Source: Blastocatellia bacterium (GTDB lineage: Bacteria > Acidobacteriota > Blastocatellia > Chloracidobacteriales > Chloracidobacteriaceae). Taken from it: a DNA stretch of 55,304 nucleotides. This document shows, in pieces, positions 44,135-52,690 of the stretch. Under the pieces are notes generated by a model, which was not told where the DNA came from, searched no databases, and saw nothing but the letters and a program-made list of their open reading frames with translations. A program made the position numbers and the translations under genes. The DNA is taken from the NCBI GenBank assembly GCA_019695185.1, contig JAIBAN010000054.1, positions 1-55,304 on the forward strand, in the 5' to 3' direction. Position 1 is the stretch's first letter, and each line of letters starts with the position of its first letter.

Positions 44135-46051
44135 ATGAATGGCGCACGTCCGGTTTATTGCTTTGGACCGTTTCGGGTGGATGTGCAGGAACGCCGCTGT
44201 ACCCGCAATGGTGAGCCTGTTTCCTTAACGCCCAAGGCTTTTGACATGCTCGTTTATATGCTTTCCCGCACCGGGCATCTGCTGGAGAAAGATACCCTGC
44301 TGGAGGAACTCTGGGCGGATGTGATGGTGGGGGAAAACTGCCTTTCGCAAAACGTGCGGGCCTTGCGGAAGGCTTTGGCAGATGAGGCGGGGCAATGCAG
44401 CTACATTGAAACGGTCCCCCGCCGGGGCTTCCGGTTTGTGGCCCAGGTCTACATCGAATTCGGCGAGGATGAACAACCATCACCGCCACCCGTTCCGCCC
44501 TCGGAACCGGCACTGGTTCTCCAAGAGGTGCAACGCCCACAACTTGAACGATGGCCCGTCAGGCGAATGCTCTTTTGGTCCGGAGCAACGGTTTTGCTGG
44601 GGGTCAGCCTTTTCGTGACACTCCTGGCACTGGGACCGCATTCTTCTCCGCCGAAGCCCGACACCCCACTCAAATCACTGGTGATTCTGCCTTTTCGTCC
44701 TTTGGGCAAAGACCGGCAGCATCCTCATCTGGGGCTGGGAATTGCGGATGCCGTGATAGGACGTTTGACCAATTTGGGAAAAATCCGGGTCTGCTCAACC
44801 GGAACCATTTTTCATTTTGCCGAGACGCCGGTGGATTCCGTTACCGTGGGACGCCAGCTAGAGGTTGATGGGGTCCTTGAAGGGACATTTCAACGTGAAG
44901 GCGAACGGGTTCGGATGACCGTTCAACTGATTGAGGTCCGTTCCGGGAAGCCGATTTGGGCGGAACAGTTTGACGAACGTTTCACGGATGTATTTGCCCT
45001 GCAGGACATTCTTGCCACGGATGTTTCCCAGGCCCTCAATCTTAAACTAACCCTGGATGATCAAAAACACCTCAAGCGGCATACCACCGAAAATCTGGCT
45101 GCGTATGAAGCCTACAGCCGGGGGTTGTTTTTTTGGAATAAACGATTGGAGCCTGACTTGCGGCACAGCATCTCGTGCTTTGAGGAGGCCATTGCCAAAG
45201 ACCCTGCCTATGCGCTGGCCTTTGCCGGGATGGCCGATGCGTATGGCCTGCTGGGCTATTACGGTGTTTCCGCCCCGTCCCCGGCTGCTTGCTTTGAGCA
45301 GGCCCGTTCCGCTGCGTTACAGGCGCTTGCCTTGGATAAATCGCTGGCCGAAGCCCATATTGCCCTGGCACTGGTCAAGTTTCACGCCGACGGGGATTTG
45401 AACGCTGCCAGAGTGGAACTCCGACGGGCGCTCCTGCTCAACCCGAATTCAGCCACCGCCCATTTGCGGATTCATGCCGTTTTGGAACGACAGGGAGAAC
45501 TTGTCCAGGCATTGCAACATATTCGGGAAGCCCACCGGTTGGACCCGATTTCCCCCACCATCAACCGGGTGCTGGCTGAAACACTTTACCGCCAGGGGCA
45601 AAACACCGAAGCCGAGGATTTATGCCGAAAAGGTATCGAAATCAACCCGCAGGTGTATTTTTCCTATGAGCAACTTGGGAAAGTGCTGGTCGCGCAGGGC
45701 GAGTACGGGCAGGCTCTGGCGGCTTTTCAGAAAGCCCAGGAACTGAACCCCCGGCTTGATTTGCGGGAAGACCTGGGGCACCTCTATGCCTTGACCGGCC
45801 AGCAACGGGAGGTGCAAAAACTGCTGCGGGAGTTCCAGCAGGAGCTGCCCCGCAGACCGGATGCCTCAATCAATCTGGCTATGATTTATGTGGGGTTGGG
45901 GAACCAGGCCGCTGCCTTCAAGTCACTGGAGGAAAGCCAAGCTCCGAAACATCTGATTGGGTATGTGTTGCGCACCGACCCACGGTTGCGGGGGTTGCAG
46001 GCTGACGCCCGGTCGGCTCAATTCTCAGCTTCCGGTTCCGGTTTCCATTGA
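44135..46051 (+). CDS. CadC-like winged-helix transcription regulator with TM and TPRs
   Basis: A 638-aa one-component regulator. An OmpR/PhoB-type winged helix (about 8-105; LTPKAFDMLVYMLSRTGHLL, LSQNVRALRKALAD, IETVPRRGFRFVA) is followed by a Pro-rich linker and one TM helix (about 148-170). Then come a TolB-N/FlgO-like domain (about 185-310; LVILPFRPLG, VDGVLEGTFQREGERVRMTV) and TPRs to the end. DNA binding is cytoplasmic, with the sensing part outside. This architecture is strongly expanded in Acidobacteriota. It is divergent from the PQQ gene, a possible target. Its last 34 bp overlap the opposite gene tail to tail. ATG 44135 is preferred over the TTG at 44126. Confidence 0.85.
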   Translation: MNGARPVYCFGPFRVDVQERRCTRNGEPVSLTPKAFDMLVYMLSRTGHLLEKDTLLEELWADVMVGENCLSQNVRALRKALADEAGQCSYIETVPRRGFRFVAQVYIEFGEDEQPSPPPVPPSEPALVLQEVQRPQLERWPVRRMLFWSGATVLLGVSLFVTLLALGPHSSPPKPDTPLKSLVILPFRPLGKDRQHPHLGLGIADAVIGRLTNLGKIRVCSTGTIFHFAETPVDSVTVGRQLEVDGVLEGTFQREGERVRMTVQLIEVRSGKPIWAEQFDERFTDVFALQDILATDVSQALNLKLTLDDQKHLKRHTTENLAAYEAYSRGLFFWNKRLEPDLRHSISCFEEAIAKDPAYALAFAGMADAYGLLGYYGVSAPSPAACFEQARSAALQALALDKSLAEAHIALALVKFHADGDLNAARVELRRALLLNPNSATAHLRIHAVLERQGELVQALQHIREAHRLDPISPTINRVLAETLYRQGQNTEAEDLCRKGIEINPQVYFSYEQLGKVLVAQGEYGQALAAFQKAQELNPRLDLREDLGHLYALTGQQREVQKLLREFQQELPRRPDASINLAMIYVGLGNQAAAFKSLEESQAPKHLIGYVLRTDPRLRGLQADARSAQFSASGSGFH

Positions 46052-46353
46052 TAGGCGGAGAGGTCCAGTCGGTCGTTTTCATCAAACGCAATGCCTTCGG
46101 ACAGCAGTAAATCCTTTTGCAGGTGGCCGGTATGCCGGGAAATGCGGGGCGTGCTGAGGGCTCCCTGGGCATTCACGACCCGGTGCCAGGGAATTCTGCG
46201 GTCATCGTGCGGACAGGCTTTCAAAGCCCAGCCGACGCCCTGAGCGGAAAGCCGTTCATCAATCAACCGGGAAATCTGGCCGTAGGTCATGACCCTTCCA
46301 GCCGGGATGCGCAAAACCCACTCGTACACCGATTCGAAAACGTTGTCAGCCAT
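46018..46353 (-). CDS. Alkyltransferase-like (ATL) DNA repair protein
   Basis: A 111-aa homologue of the DNA-binding domain of O6-methylguanine methyltransferase (VYEWVLRIPAGRVMTYGQIS, GWALKACPHDDRRIPWHRVV). The methyl-accepting Cys of the PCHRV motif is Trp (Trp56 in PWHRV), the hallmark of ATL proteins. These bind O6-alkylguanine and flag it for nucleotide excision repair without transferring the alkyl group. ATG 46353 gives the family's normal length; the longer open frame upstream is only translation of the GATTTGT array. The 3' end overlaps the convergent regulator gene. Confidence 0.87.
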   Translation of the reverse strand: MADNVFESVYEWVLRIPAGRVMTYGQISRLIDERLSAQGVGWALKACPHDDRRIPWHRVVNAQGALSTPRISRHTGHLQKDLLLSEGIAFDENDRLDLSAYQWKPEPEAEN

Positions 46354-46364
46354 AACACATTTGC

Positions 46365-46524
46365 GATTTGCGATTTGTGATTTGTGATTTGTGATTTGTG
46401 ATTTGTGATTTGTGATTTGCGATTCCAGATTTTTGGGTTTGGAGTGTTTCCTGGATTTCCTTACATCATCCAGGCAGTCCCAATGAGCCCGGAATGGCAA
46501 ATCGCAAATGGCAAATGGCAAATG
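46365..46524. repeat. Heptamer-armed inverted element (GATTTGT / GCAAATC)
   Basis: The left arm is eight copies of GATTTG(T/C) at 46365-46420. The right arm is GCAAATC then GCAAATG x3 at 46497-46524, the inverse orientation. The core is 46421-46496. It lies in the short gap between the ATL gene start and the M28 peptidase stop, both on the minus strand. Confidence 0.92.
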
Positions 46525-46535
46525 AGAATAGGTGT

Positions 46536-47870
46536 TTACTCCCTTTTGAAAGTAAACGGAGTGGATTTCATGCCTGAAGGGTTGGCGACCCGCAACGTAA
46601 CGGTCTGGCCAGCCGGTATCAAAGAGGGAAGGCGGGTATCTTTGACCTTGATTTGTTGAAAGGCTCCGTCACCGCGTCCTGTTGGCTTGGCGGTTTTCGT
46701 CCTGGACAACAGGTCGGTTCCAATTTCAATCGTTGCCCCATTGCGGAACCCGTCGCCGGAAAGGACCAGTGAGGTTCCGTTGAGGCTGACTTTGGTAATG
46801 ACCGGTGCGGCTTCGGCCAGATTGGCCATTTCATAGGTCCAGGCCGTCACCACCCGCAGGGATTCACGGGCCATGGCCGGTGAAATCATGGAGGGCGTGT
46901 CAGACACCTTATGGTAAGCCGGATAGGCATCCCAATCGTTTTCAATCACAAGAAATGCAGGCAGTTTGGCATCCAGGAAAGAAACATGGTCGCTGCCAAA
47001 GGGGTTGAGCGATTTTTCCGGACGGAGTTTGGTATATTGCTTGGCCAATGTGATTGAGGCATTGGCCAGTTGTTCGTGGGCGGCGTCGGTTTCAAATAAA
47101 ATGTCCAAATCGTCGTCTTCAGTAAAACCAATCATGTCCATGACGAGCGCCGCCCGCATCCGGGAGGCGGAACCATTGGCCACAATTTCATCCACAAACG
47201 CCCGACTGCCGAAAAGTCCTTCCTCCTCACCGGCAAAAGCAACAAACACCAGTGTGGTGCGGGGCGGATGCTGGTGGAATAAATCAGCTAATTCCATCAT
47301 GGCGGCGACCCCGCTGGCGTTGTCCTCGGCTCCTGGTGCTGTCGTGACCGGGTTGCCGTCACGGGCCACCGAGTCGTAGTGGGCACCCAGCACAATAAAG
47401 TCACGTTTTCCTTCGGGGTCATCGGTGCCGGGCAGGGTAGCCACTACGTTGTTGCCTTTCAAATTACCGTTCTGAAACGGCTGCAAGCGGACTTTCAAAC
47501 CCCGTTCCCGAAAATAGGCCAGTAAAAATTTGGCGGCTTCCTCACAACCGGGAGAAGCGGTATACCGGCTTTTGAAATTGGCGAGCGCCGTAATATTGGC
47601 CAAATAGCGGTCCAGGTTCAGCTCGGTAAGAAGGGCCTCCGTGGCTTCCACCTGGGGTGACTGCCGACGTTTGTGCGAGGAATTCTTTTTAGAGGCAGCC
47701 GTGGCCCGATTGACCACCGCCACTGATGCCGCCGGAGGTGTCGCCATGAGGGATGGGGCCGCCGTGGAACTTTCGCCTTTCTGACCCGAAAATGTTATTC
47801 GGACAGTGCCCGTCAACACGATTCCGGTCAGCACAACCATCAAACCCAGTCGTGAAATTCGTTGCGTCAT
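46536..47870 (-). CDS. Secreted M28 family zinc metallopeptidase
   Basis: A 444-aa exported peptidase. A signal segment (about 8-30) and a Ser/Ala-rich linker precede the M28 catalytic domain (about 85-345). Two-zinc ligands are visible in GAHYDS, EDNASGVAA (bridging Asp), AGEEEGLFGS (catalytic Glu), MDMIGF and PAYHKVSDT. A C-terminal IPT/TIG-like beta domain follows (about 350-444). It probably acts as an aminopeptidase outside the cytoplasm. ATG 47870 is divergent from the HAD gene across 103 bp. Confidence 0.9.
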   Translation of the reverse strand: MTQRISRLGLMVVLTGIVLTGTVRITFSGQKGESSTAAPSLMATPPAASVAVVNRATAASKKNSSHKRRQSPQVEATEALLTELNLDRYLANITALANFKSRYTASPGCEEAAKFLLAYFRERGLKVRLQPFQNGNLKGNNVVATLPGTDDPEGKRDFIVLGAHYDSVARDGNPVTTAPGAEDNASGVAAMMELADLFHQHPPRTTLVFVAFAGEEEGLFGSRAFVDEIVANGSASRMRAALVMDMIGFTEDDDLDILFETDAAHEQLANASITLAKQYTKLRPEKSLNPFGSDHVSFLDAKLPAFLVIENDWDAYPAYHKVSDTPSMISPAMARESLRVVTAWTYEMANLAEAAPVITKVSLNGTSLVLSGDGFRNGATIEIGTDLLSRTKTAKPTGRGDGAFQQIKVKDTRLPSLIPAGQTVTLRVANPSGMKSTPFTFKRE

Positions 47871-47973
47871 ATTGTGTGAGGATGCGTCAATGCGTTGAAA
47901 AGTACGTCAGCTTACCATAACGTTTCACCAAGGCGAACAAATTCTTTCAGCAATATTTCGGAATAAATCATTG

Positions 47974-48729
47974 ATGCGACGCAAAGCAGTAAAACCCGAT
48001 TGGATTTTTTTTGATATTGGCGGCACATTGCTGGAAATCTACCGCCCGATGGCTGAGGTCATGCACGATTACCTGGGTCGTGCAGGCCATGTGGTTCCGG
48101 TTGACCCCATCAAATCCGCCGTCAGACGCGTTGTGCCGCACCTGCCCACCGCCCACCCCAGCTATATTGACCCGACGGAAAACCGCCGCTGGTGGATGAC
48201 ACTGTATGAACAGGCCCTGCGCGAAGCCACGCTTGACCACAACGTGCCGGAACCTTCGCTGTTGACGGTTCGTGACCGGATTTGGGAACAACATCACCGG
48301 GGTGACAATCTGCGCGTATATGCCGATGCCCATGGATTGGTTGATTCCCTCCATGACCAGGGGTTTCGACTGGGTGTCATTTCCAATTGGGATGATTCAC
48401 TGGGGCCCATTCTGGCTCGCTATGGGCTTTCCTCCGCTTTTGATGTGGTGGTGACTTCGACGGACCTCAAAACAGAAAAACCGGACCCCCGGATTTTTGA
48501 ACATGCGCTCAACCAGGCAGGAATTGACCCGCACCGGGCGGCACATGTCGGGGACGATTGGAAATGTGATGTCATGGGGGCAGCCCAGGTCGGCATGCAG
48601 CCTGTCTGGATTGAACGCGGAGTCCGCTCCGTCGTGGTTCAGTCCGCCCAGCCGGATGAAGTCAAACTTCCGGTGGAACCCATCCGGCTGAAATCGCTCC
48701 AGGAGCTTCCCTCCGTCTGGAAGGACTGA
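47974..48729 (+). CDS. HAD-superfamily hydrolase
   Basis: A 251-aa cytoplasmic HAD hydrolase (HDHD3/YjjG-like). Motif I is FFDIGGTLLE (nucleophile Asp; the second acidic residue is replaced by Gly, as in some subfamilies). Motif II is ISNWDDS, motif III Lys is in KTEKPDPRIF and motif IV is HVGDDWKCDVMGA. A helical cap lies between motifs I and II. The likely substrate is a small phosphate ester, unknown. ATG 47974 is chosen over the TTG directly before it. It is convergent with the Nudix gene, with 4 bp between the stops. Confidence 0.85.
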   Translation: MRRKAVKPDWIFFDIGGTLLEIYRPMAEVMHDYLGRAGHVVPVDPIKSAVRRVVPHLPTAHPSYIDPTENRRWWMTLYEQALREATLDHNVPEPSLLTVRDRIWEQHHRGDNLRVYADAHGLVDSLHDQGFRLGVISNWDDSLGPILARYGLSSAFDVVVTSTDLKTEKPDPRIFEHALNQAGIDPHRAAHVGDDWKCDVMGAAQVGMQPVWIERGVRSVVVQSAQPDEVKLPVEPIRLKSLQELPSVWKD

Positions 48730-48733
48730 CTGC

Positions 48734-49174
48734 TCAATCAATTTCCAAGGCACGCCGGATGGCCCAGCGTTGGCTGGCATGACGCAACCGGTCAAAGGCT
48801 GTTTGGGGTGCCAGCCAGACCAGTTCATGGTCAGACTCTTCCGCTTTTCCTGTTCCCACAATCCGGGCGAGAAAAAACGTGCAGCGTTTGCGGTAATGAA
48901 GGTTTTCATCCGCGGCAAACACCAGTTCGTCCGCCATGCCGAGCAAGCCGGTCAGCTCAATCCGGAGGCCACATTCCTCACGGGTTTCCCTGATGGCAGC
49001 CTGTTCCGGAGCTTCGCCTTCGTGCTGACCGCCGCCAGGAAGGGCAAAGCCCATCGGAGCCCGAACGACGGCAATTTCTCCCGGCACACGGAAAATCACG
49101 GCATAACCTCCCGGACGCAGATGAAACTCCGCTTCTTCCTCAACCAAACCAAAGACTGGAATCGAATCTGTCAT
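48734..49174 (-). CDS. Nudix hydrolase
   Basis: A 146-aa Nudix enzyme with the box GGGQHEGEAPEQAAIRETRE followed by ECGL, which keeps the REXXEE metal-binding core. It hydrolyses a nucleoside diphosphate linked to another group; the substrate cannot be told. ATG 49174 gives the full fold. It lies 33 bp after the zinc-ribbon gene on the same strand, possibly one transcript. Confidence 0.87.
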   Translation of the reverse strand: MTDSIPVFGLVEEEAEFHLRPGGYAVIFRVPGEIAVVRAPMGFALPGGGQHEGEAPEQAAIRETREECGLRIELTGLLGMADELVFAADENLHYRKRCTFFLARIVGTGKAEESDHELVWLAPQTAFDRLRHASQRWAIRRALEID

Positions 49175-49207
49175 GGGTTTTGCAATGAACCGAACGGTAA
49201 CTGAGAG

Positions 49208-49666
49208 CTATTGCCGCTGAAACCGTTCCTGGCGAACCGGTTCCAGATTGCGGGTGGTGTGTTCTGTCACACTGACAGGCGGTTCGGGCAGGAGCGGGGT
49301 TGCACTTTCGCCCTGAAGCTCATTGGTCGGCACCCCTCTGGCCAGGGAAACCGGCTGTGGTTCCCGGTTTTGTCTTACCGCGCCCACCAGCAGCCAGACA
49401 AAAAATCCTTCGATACCTGCCAGCAGGAGAAAACTCAGCCCCATGAACATTGCCATTAAATCAATCGGCAATTGGGCAACTTTCATGGCAATGGTGAGGA
49501 AGGTGAGAAAGGCAAGTCCGAACACACAGGTTGCAACCATGCCAAAGATCAGAAACTTGGTCGGGAATTCCGTCGCCTTGGCAGCTTTCTGGCTCAACTC
49601 GGTTCCGCACCGGTTACAGTAACTTATCCCTGACCGGACTTCTGTTCCACATTTTGAACAAAACAT
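49208..49666 (-). CDS. Zinc-ribbon membrane protein
   Basis: A 152-aa protein that opens with a zinc ribbon (MFCSKCGTEV and YCNRCGTEL). Two TM helices follow (about 38-62 and 70-95) and a Pro-rich soluble tail. AAGGAAA precedes the ATG. The general class (zinc-ribbon domain-containing membrane protein) is clear; the function is not known. Confidence 0.8.
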   Translation of the reverse strand: MFCSKCGTEVRSGISYCNRCGTELSQKAAKATEFPTKFLIFGMVATCVFGLAFLTFLTIAMKVAQLPIDLMAMFMGLSFLLLAGIEGFFVWLLVGAVRQNREPQPVSLARGVPTNELQGESATPLLPEPPVSVTEHTTRNLEPVRQERFQRQ

Positions 49667-49830
49667 GATGGTTTCCTTTTTTGAGCGGGATTGTCGGCTG
49701 ATAATGCAGAATGCCTCAGTATTTCCTGAAACGAAAAGGAAAAGGATTTTTCACCAAAAATCCCATTTCAGGGTTCGGTCTTAATCAAGACCTGAGGTTG
49801 TGGTAAATCCTTGAGGGCGTTTTTGTGAGC

Positions 49831-49930
49831 TGTGGCGCGATTTGTTTAATCGCGCTTTTGCCCTGCTCTTCCATTCAATTTGGAGAACCAAATGGCTTTG
49901 TCCGAGCGCGATTAAACAAATCGCGCCACA
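49831..49930. repeat. Perfect 26-bp inverted repeat with nested hairpins
   Basis: 49831-49856 is the exact reverse complement of 49905-49930, around a 48-base loop. Each arm also folds on itself (GCGCGATT and AATCGCGC). The outer part of the right arm recurs alone at 5616-5632. It lies in the 398-base gap (49667-50064) between divergent genes; I see nothing else in that gap. Confidence 0.93.
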
Positions 49931-50064
49931 TTTTGTTTTCAAACCGGGAATTGCCGGTGTTTCTTTTTAACCAAATCTCAAGGTGCTGTTTTCTCGGGCT
50001 TTAATAGGGAAGGCCGCTTTTTTCTCCTTGGTTTTCCTGACAAAATCAATAAACTCCCGCCCTT

Positions 50065-51828
50065 ATGCAATCGTCTGCTTCCAATCCACCAAAATCCATG
50101 CTTGAACGGGCTGAAATTCCGGCACTGGTCCTGATTGTCCTCCTGTTCTGGGGGATTGCCGCCATCCGGTTGGATGTGCTGCCCATTCCGTGGCAGGACG
50201 AGCCCTGGCTCATGCAACCCGCTCATGAACTGCTCACCCAAGGACATTTGGGGTTGCCGATGTTTCGCAACCGGGGCAATCACCTGGAAACCAAAGTGTT
50301 TGACGCTCCGGTTTTTTACCTGGAGTCAGCCCTGTGGTATCGCCTGTTCGGATTCAGCCTGACTTCGGCGCGGGCGTTCAATCTCGGTTTGGCCGGTCTG
50401 GCCCTGGCGTTGGTATTTGCCTTTGCCCGCCGGACGCAAGGCGCGGTGGGAGCGTTGGCTGCGGTTGCATTCCTGGCTACGGAGGCGAATTACTTTGACA
50501 TTGCCCGCATGATTCGCAATGACTTCACGGTGCTTGTGCATGCCTGGATTGCCTTCAACCTGTTTTTGTGGGCCGAGCGGGCACCGGTTCCGGAAACTCC
50601 CAGGTTCAAATGGCTGGATTTTCGCTTTGTGCTGGCCGGAATCGGAGCCGGGCTGGCAGTCCAGTCACATTTGAACGGCCTTTATGTGTTTGGAGTTTTT
50701 GGTTTATGGCTGCTTTTGCGGGATGGCTGGAAGCTGTGGCGGTCCACGGCAGCCTGGAGCATCGCCCTGGGCGTCATGCTTTCATTGATTCCCTTTGGAC
50801 TCTATGCCGCCAGCGACTGGACTTCGTTTGTCGGTCAATGGCGAGGCACACCGGGCCGTTATGCCGCCCTGCAAGGGGGGCTGTTTGACAATGTGCTGCA
50901 CGAATGGCGGCGGTACTATGCCTGGGGCGTGACGATTCTGAATTACGGCGGTGCCCAGACCCGGTTGTTTCTGACCTGGCTGCTGATTGCCGCCGCTTTG
51001 CTTTTCGGATTGGTGCGAGCCGTCCTGTTTTTCAAAGTCAGAACCTCAGCCCTCAGTCCTCAGTCCGCAACACTTTCGTCAAAGTTCTGGTTTCGTTCGC
51101 TGGCCACCACCTTCTTTATCATTGTGTTTTTTACGATTTTGGACGAACCGAAAAGCCCCAACTACATTCCCCACCTGATGGCGTGGTTTGCGGTCTGCCT
51201 GGGAGAAATGGTGACAGGACTGCTGGAGTTCGGAAAGGAGTCCGTGCAATGGCGGCGCATGGGGCAGGTTCTGGCCGGACTGCTGGCGGTGTATGCCCTT
51301 TGGACAGGACTCGTGTTTGCCCGTTACCTGCGCTGGACGCAATCGTTTCAACCGGCCCCGTACCACGAACTGGCTGCTGCCTTACGCGAGGCGGTCCCGC
51401 CGGACATCGTTCCGGTGGGCTATCCGACCCATTGGCTGGCTTTTACCGACAAGCCAACCTATCTGGCCTGCAAATCGCGGTTTTGGCGTAAACTGCCGGG
51501 CAGGGATTTTGTGTTTATTGTGGATGAAAAAGGCATTGCCTCCAACAGCCGCAAATTTCCCAAGTGGCTGAAAGAAAACAGCCCGCAATTCACCATCCTG
51601 GCGGAATTGGAAAATACGCTGTATGGAAAAATTACGGTGTACTATACGGGAACCAATCCCCGCTGGCAGGGACAGCCGATTCTGCGCTACCGTTTCAACG
51701 GAAGGAATGCAGGGTTTGAAAAACTGCCTTCCCGCAAGCCGGAGCCAGTGACCAAAAACCCGGAAAAAGTACCCGCAACCCCGGATAATTCAGCCGCAGA
51801 AGACGAAAATTCGGGTGACGACGAATAA
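50065..51828 (+). CDS. GT-C (ArnT/PMT-like) membrane glycosyltransferase
   Basis: A 587-aa protein with about ten TM helices. The first outer loop has WQDEPWLMQPAHELLTQGHL, the acidic loop of ArnT/PMT-type transferases that use polyprenyl-phosphate sugars. A second loop has FDAPVFYLESALWYRLFG, and the C-terminal part is soluble and Pro/Asn-rich. It is probably active on the outer face of the cytoplasmic membrane; the acceptor is unknown. A 21-bp, three-copy heptamer tract (51045-51065) is translated as LSPQS in a loop. The cyclophilin gene starts 15 bp after its stop. Confidence 0.8.
   Translation: MQSSASNPPKSMLERAEIPALVLIVLLFWGIAAIRLDVLPIPWQDEPWLMQPAHELLTQGHLGLPMFRNRGNHLETKVFDAPVFYLESALWYRLFGFSLTSARAFNLGLAGLALALVFAFARRTQGAVGALAAVAFLATEANYFDIARMIRNDFTVLVHAWIAFNLFLWAERAPVPETPRFKWLDFRFVLAGIGAGLAVQSHLNGLYVFGVFGLWLLLRDGWKLWRSTAAWSIALGVMLSLIPFGLYAASDWTSFVGQWRGTPGRYAALQGGLFDNVLHEWRRYYAWGVTILNYGGAQTRLFLTWLLIAAALLFGLVRAVLFFKVRTSALSPQSATLSSKFWFRSLATTFFIIVFFTILDEPKSPNYIPHLMAWFAVCLGEMVTGLLEFGKESVQWRRMGQVLAGLLAVYALWTGLVFARYLRWTQSFQPAPYHELAAALREAVPPDIVPVGYPTHWLAFTDKPTYLACKSRFWRKLPGRDFVFIVDEKGIASNSRKFPKWLKENSPQFTILAELENTLYGKITVYYTGTNPRWQGQPILRYRFNGRNAGFEKLPSRKPEPVTKNPEKVPATPDNSAAEDENSGDDE
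51045..51065. repeat. Three in-frame heptamers in the GT-C gene
   Basis: CTCAGCC followed by two CTCAGTC: exactly 21 bp, thus seven codons with no frame change, read on the stop-free strand. Confidence 0.75.
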
Positions 51829-51843
51829 CAAGGAGTAGCGACC

Positions 51844-52545
51844 ATGAAAATCGTATCCTGCGCACTTGTAACCCTGCTCCTGCTGTGGGGCGGGAATGCG
51901 CTGGGCCAGCAAAAACCCAAACCCGCAGGTTCCCAAAATAAACCGGCTGCGGCCACCAAACCGGCTCCTCCGGCACCACCGCCCCAAAAACCGCCTGAAC
52001 CACCCAAGCCAAAAGCCAGCCGGGTGGAGTCCATGAGTCCCAAGGAACTGGAAACCCTCAAGGCGGTGATTGAAACCTCTCAAGGTGACATCACCTTGGA
52101 AATGTATGGGCAGCTTGCGCCAAACCATGTCCGGCAGTTCCTCCGGCTGGCTGACCAGGGCTATTTCAACGGAACCTGCTTTAACCGGATTGTCAAAGGG
52201 TTTGTCATTCAGGGAGGAAACCCGGCCATGTGGCCCGAAGACAGCCCCAATCGGAAAATCTATTTCGACGCACCCAAAATCAAGGCTGAGATATCCAATG
52301 CCGTCCATGACATCGGGACCCTTTCGATGGCGCATCCGGGAGACGACCCCGACGGCGGCACCAGCCATTTTTTCATCTGTCTGAAAAAAGCCTCGTTTCT
52401 GGATGGCAAATTCACAGCTTTTGGTCAAGTCATCGAAGGCATGGACGTGGTGGAAAAAATTGCCGCAACCGATGTTCCGGAAGGTTCCGATAAACCCTCC
52501 AAACGAATCGAAGTCAAAACCATCCGGGTGATTTATCCGGACTGA
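51844..52545 (+). CDS. Exported cyclophilin-type peptidyl-prolyl isomerase
   Basis: A 233-aa protein with a signal peptide ending near NALGQ, a Pro/Lys-rich linker (about 25-60) and a cyclophilin domain (about 75-232). Conserved parts are CFNRIVKGFVIQGGNP (catalytic Arg and the FxxQGG core), GGTSHFFICL and LDGKFTAFGQVIEGMDVV. It would assist folding in the periplasm. AAGGAG precedes the ATG. Located 15 bp after the GT-C gene, so probably one transcript. Its TGA stop sits in a GGACTGA heptamer just before the AATTGAG array. Confidence 0.92.
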   Translation: MKIVSCALVTLLLLWGGNALGQQKPKPAGSQNKPAAATKPAPPAPPPQKPPEPPKPKASRVESMSPKELETLKAVIETSQGDITLEMYGQLAPNHVRQFLRLADQGYFNGTCFNRIVKGFVIQGGNPAMWPEDSPNRKIYFDAPKIKAEISNAVHDIGTLSMAHPGDDPDGGTSHFFICLKKASFLDGKFTAFGQVIEGMDVVEKIAATDVPEGSDKPSKRIEVKTIRVIYPD

Positions 52546-52546
52546 G

Positions 52547-52686
52547 GGAATTGAGAATTGAGAAAGGAGAATGGAGAATTGAGAATGCAGAAATCAGAGG
52601 TTTATTGCTGACAGGTTTACTGTAAAACCTTGAAAGACGGTGACATTCTCAATTCTCAATTCTCAATTCTCAATTCTCAATTCTCA
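52547..52686. repeat. Heptamer-armed inverted element (AATTGAG / ATTCTCA)
   Basis: The left arm (about 52547-52587) has imperfect AATTGAG/GAGAATG copies. The right arm is (ATTCTCA)x6 at 52645-52686, in inverse orientation. The core is about 52588-52644. The right arm ends 4 bases before the ATG of the DinB-like gene. Confidence 0.92.
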
Positions 52687-52690
52687 ATTG

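Noticed and set aside
46354..46521. N-terminal extension of the ATL protein
   Set aside because: The residues (SQITNHK repeats) are translated GATTTGT array; ATG 46353 gives the family length.
52640..52690. N-terminal extension of the DinB-like protein
   Set aside because: The residues are translated ATTCTCA repeats starting from a GTG with no ribosome binding site.
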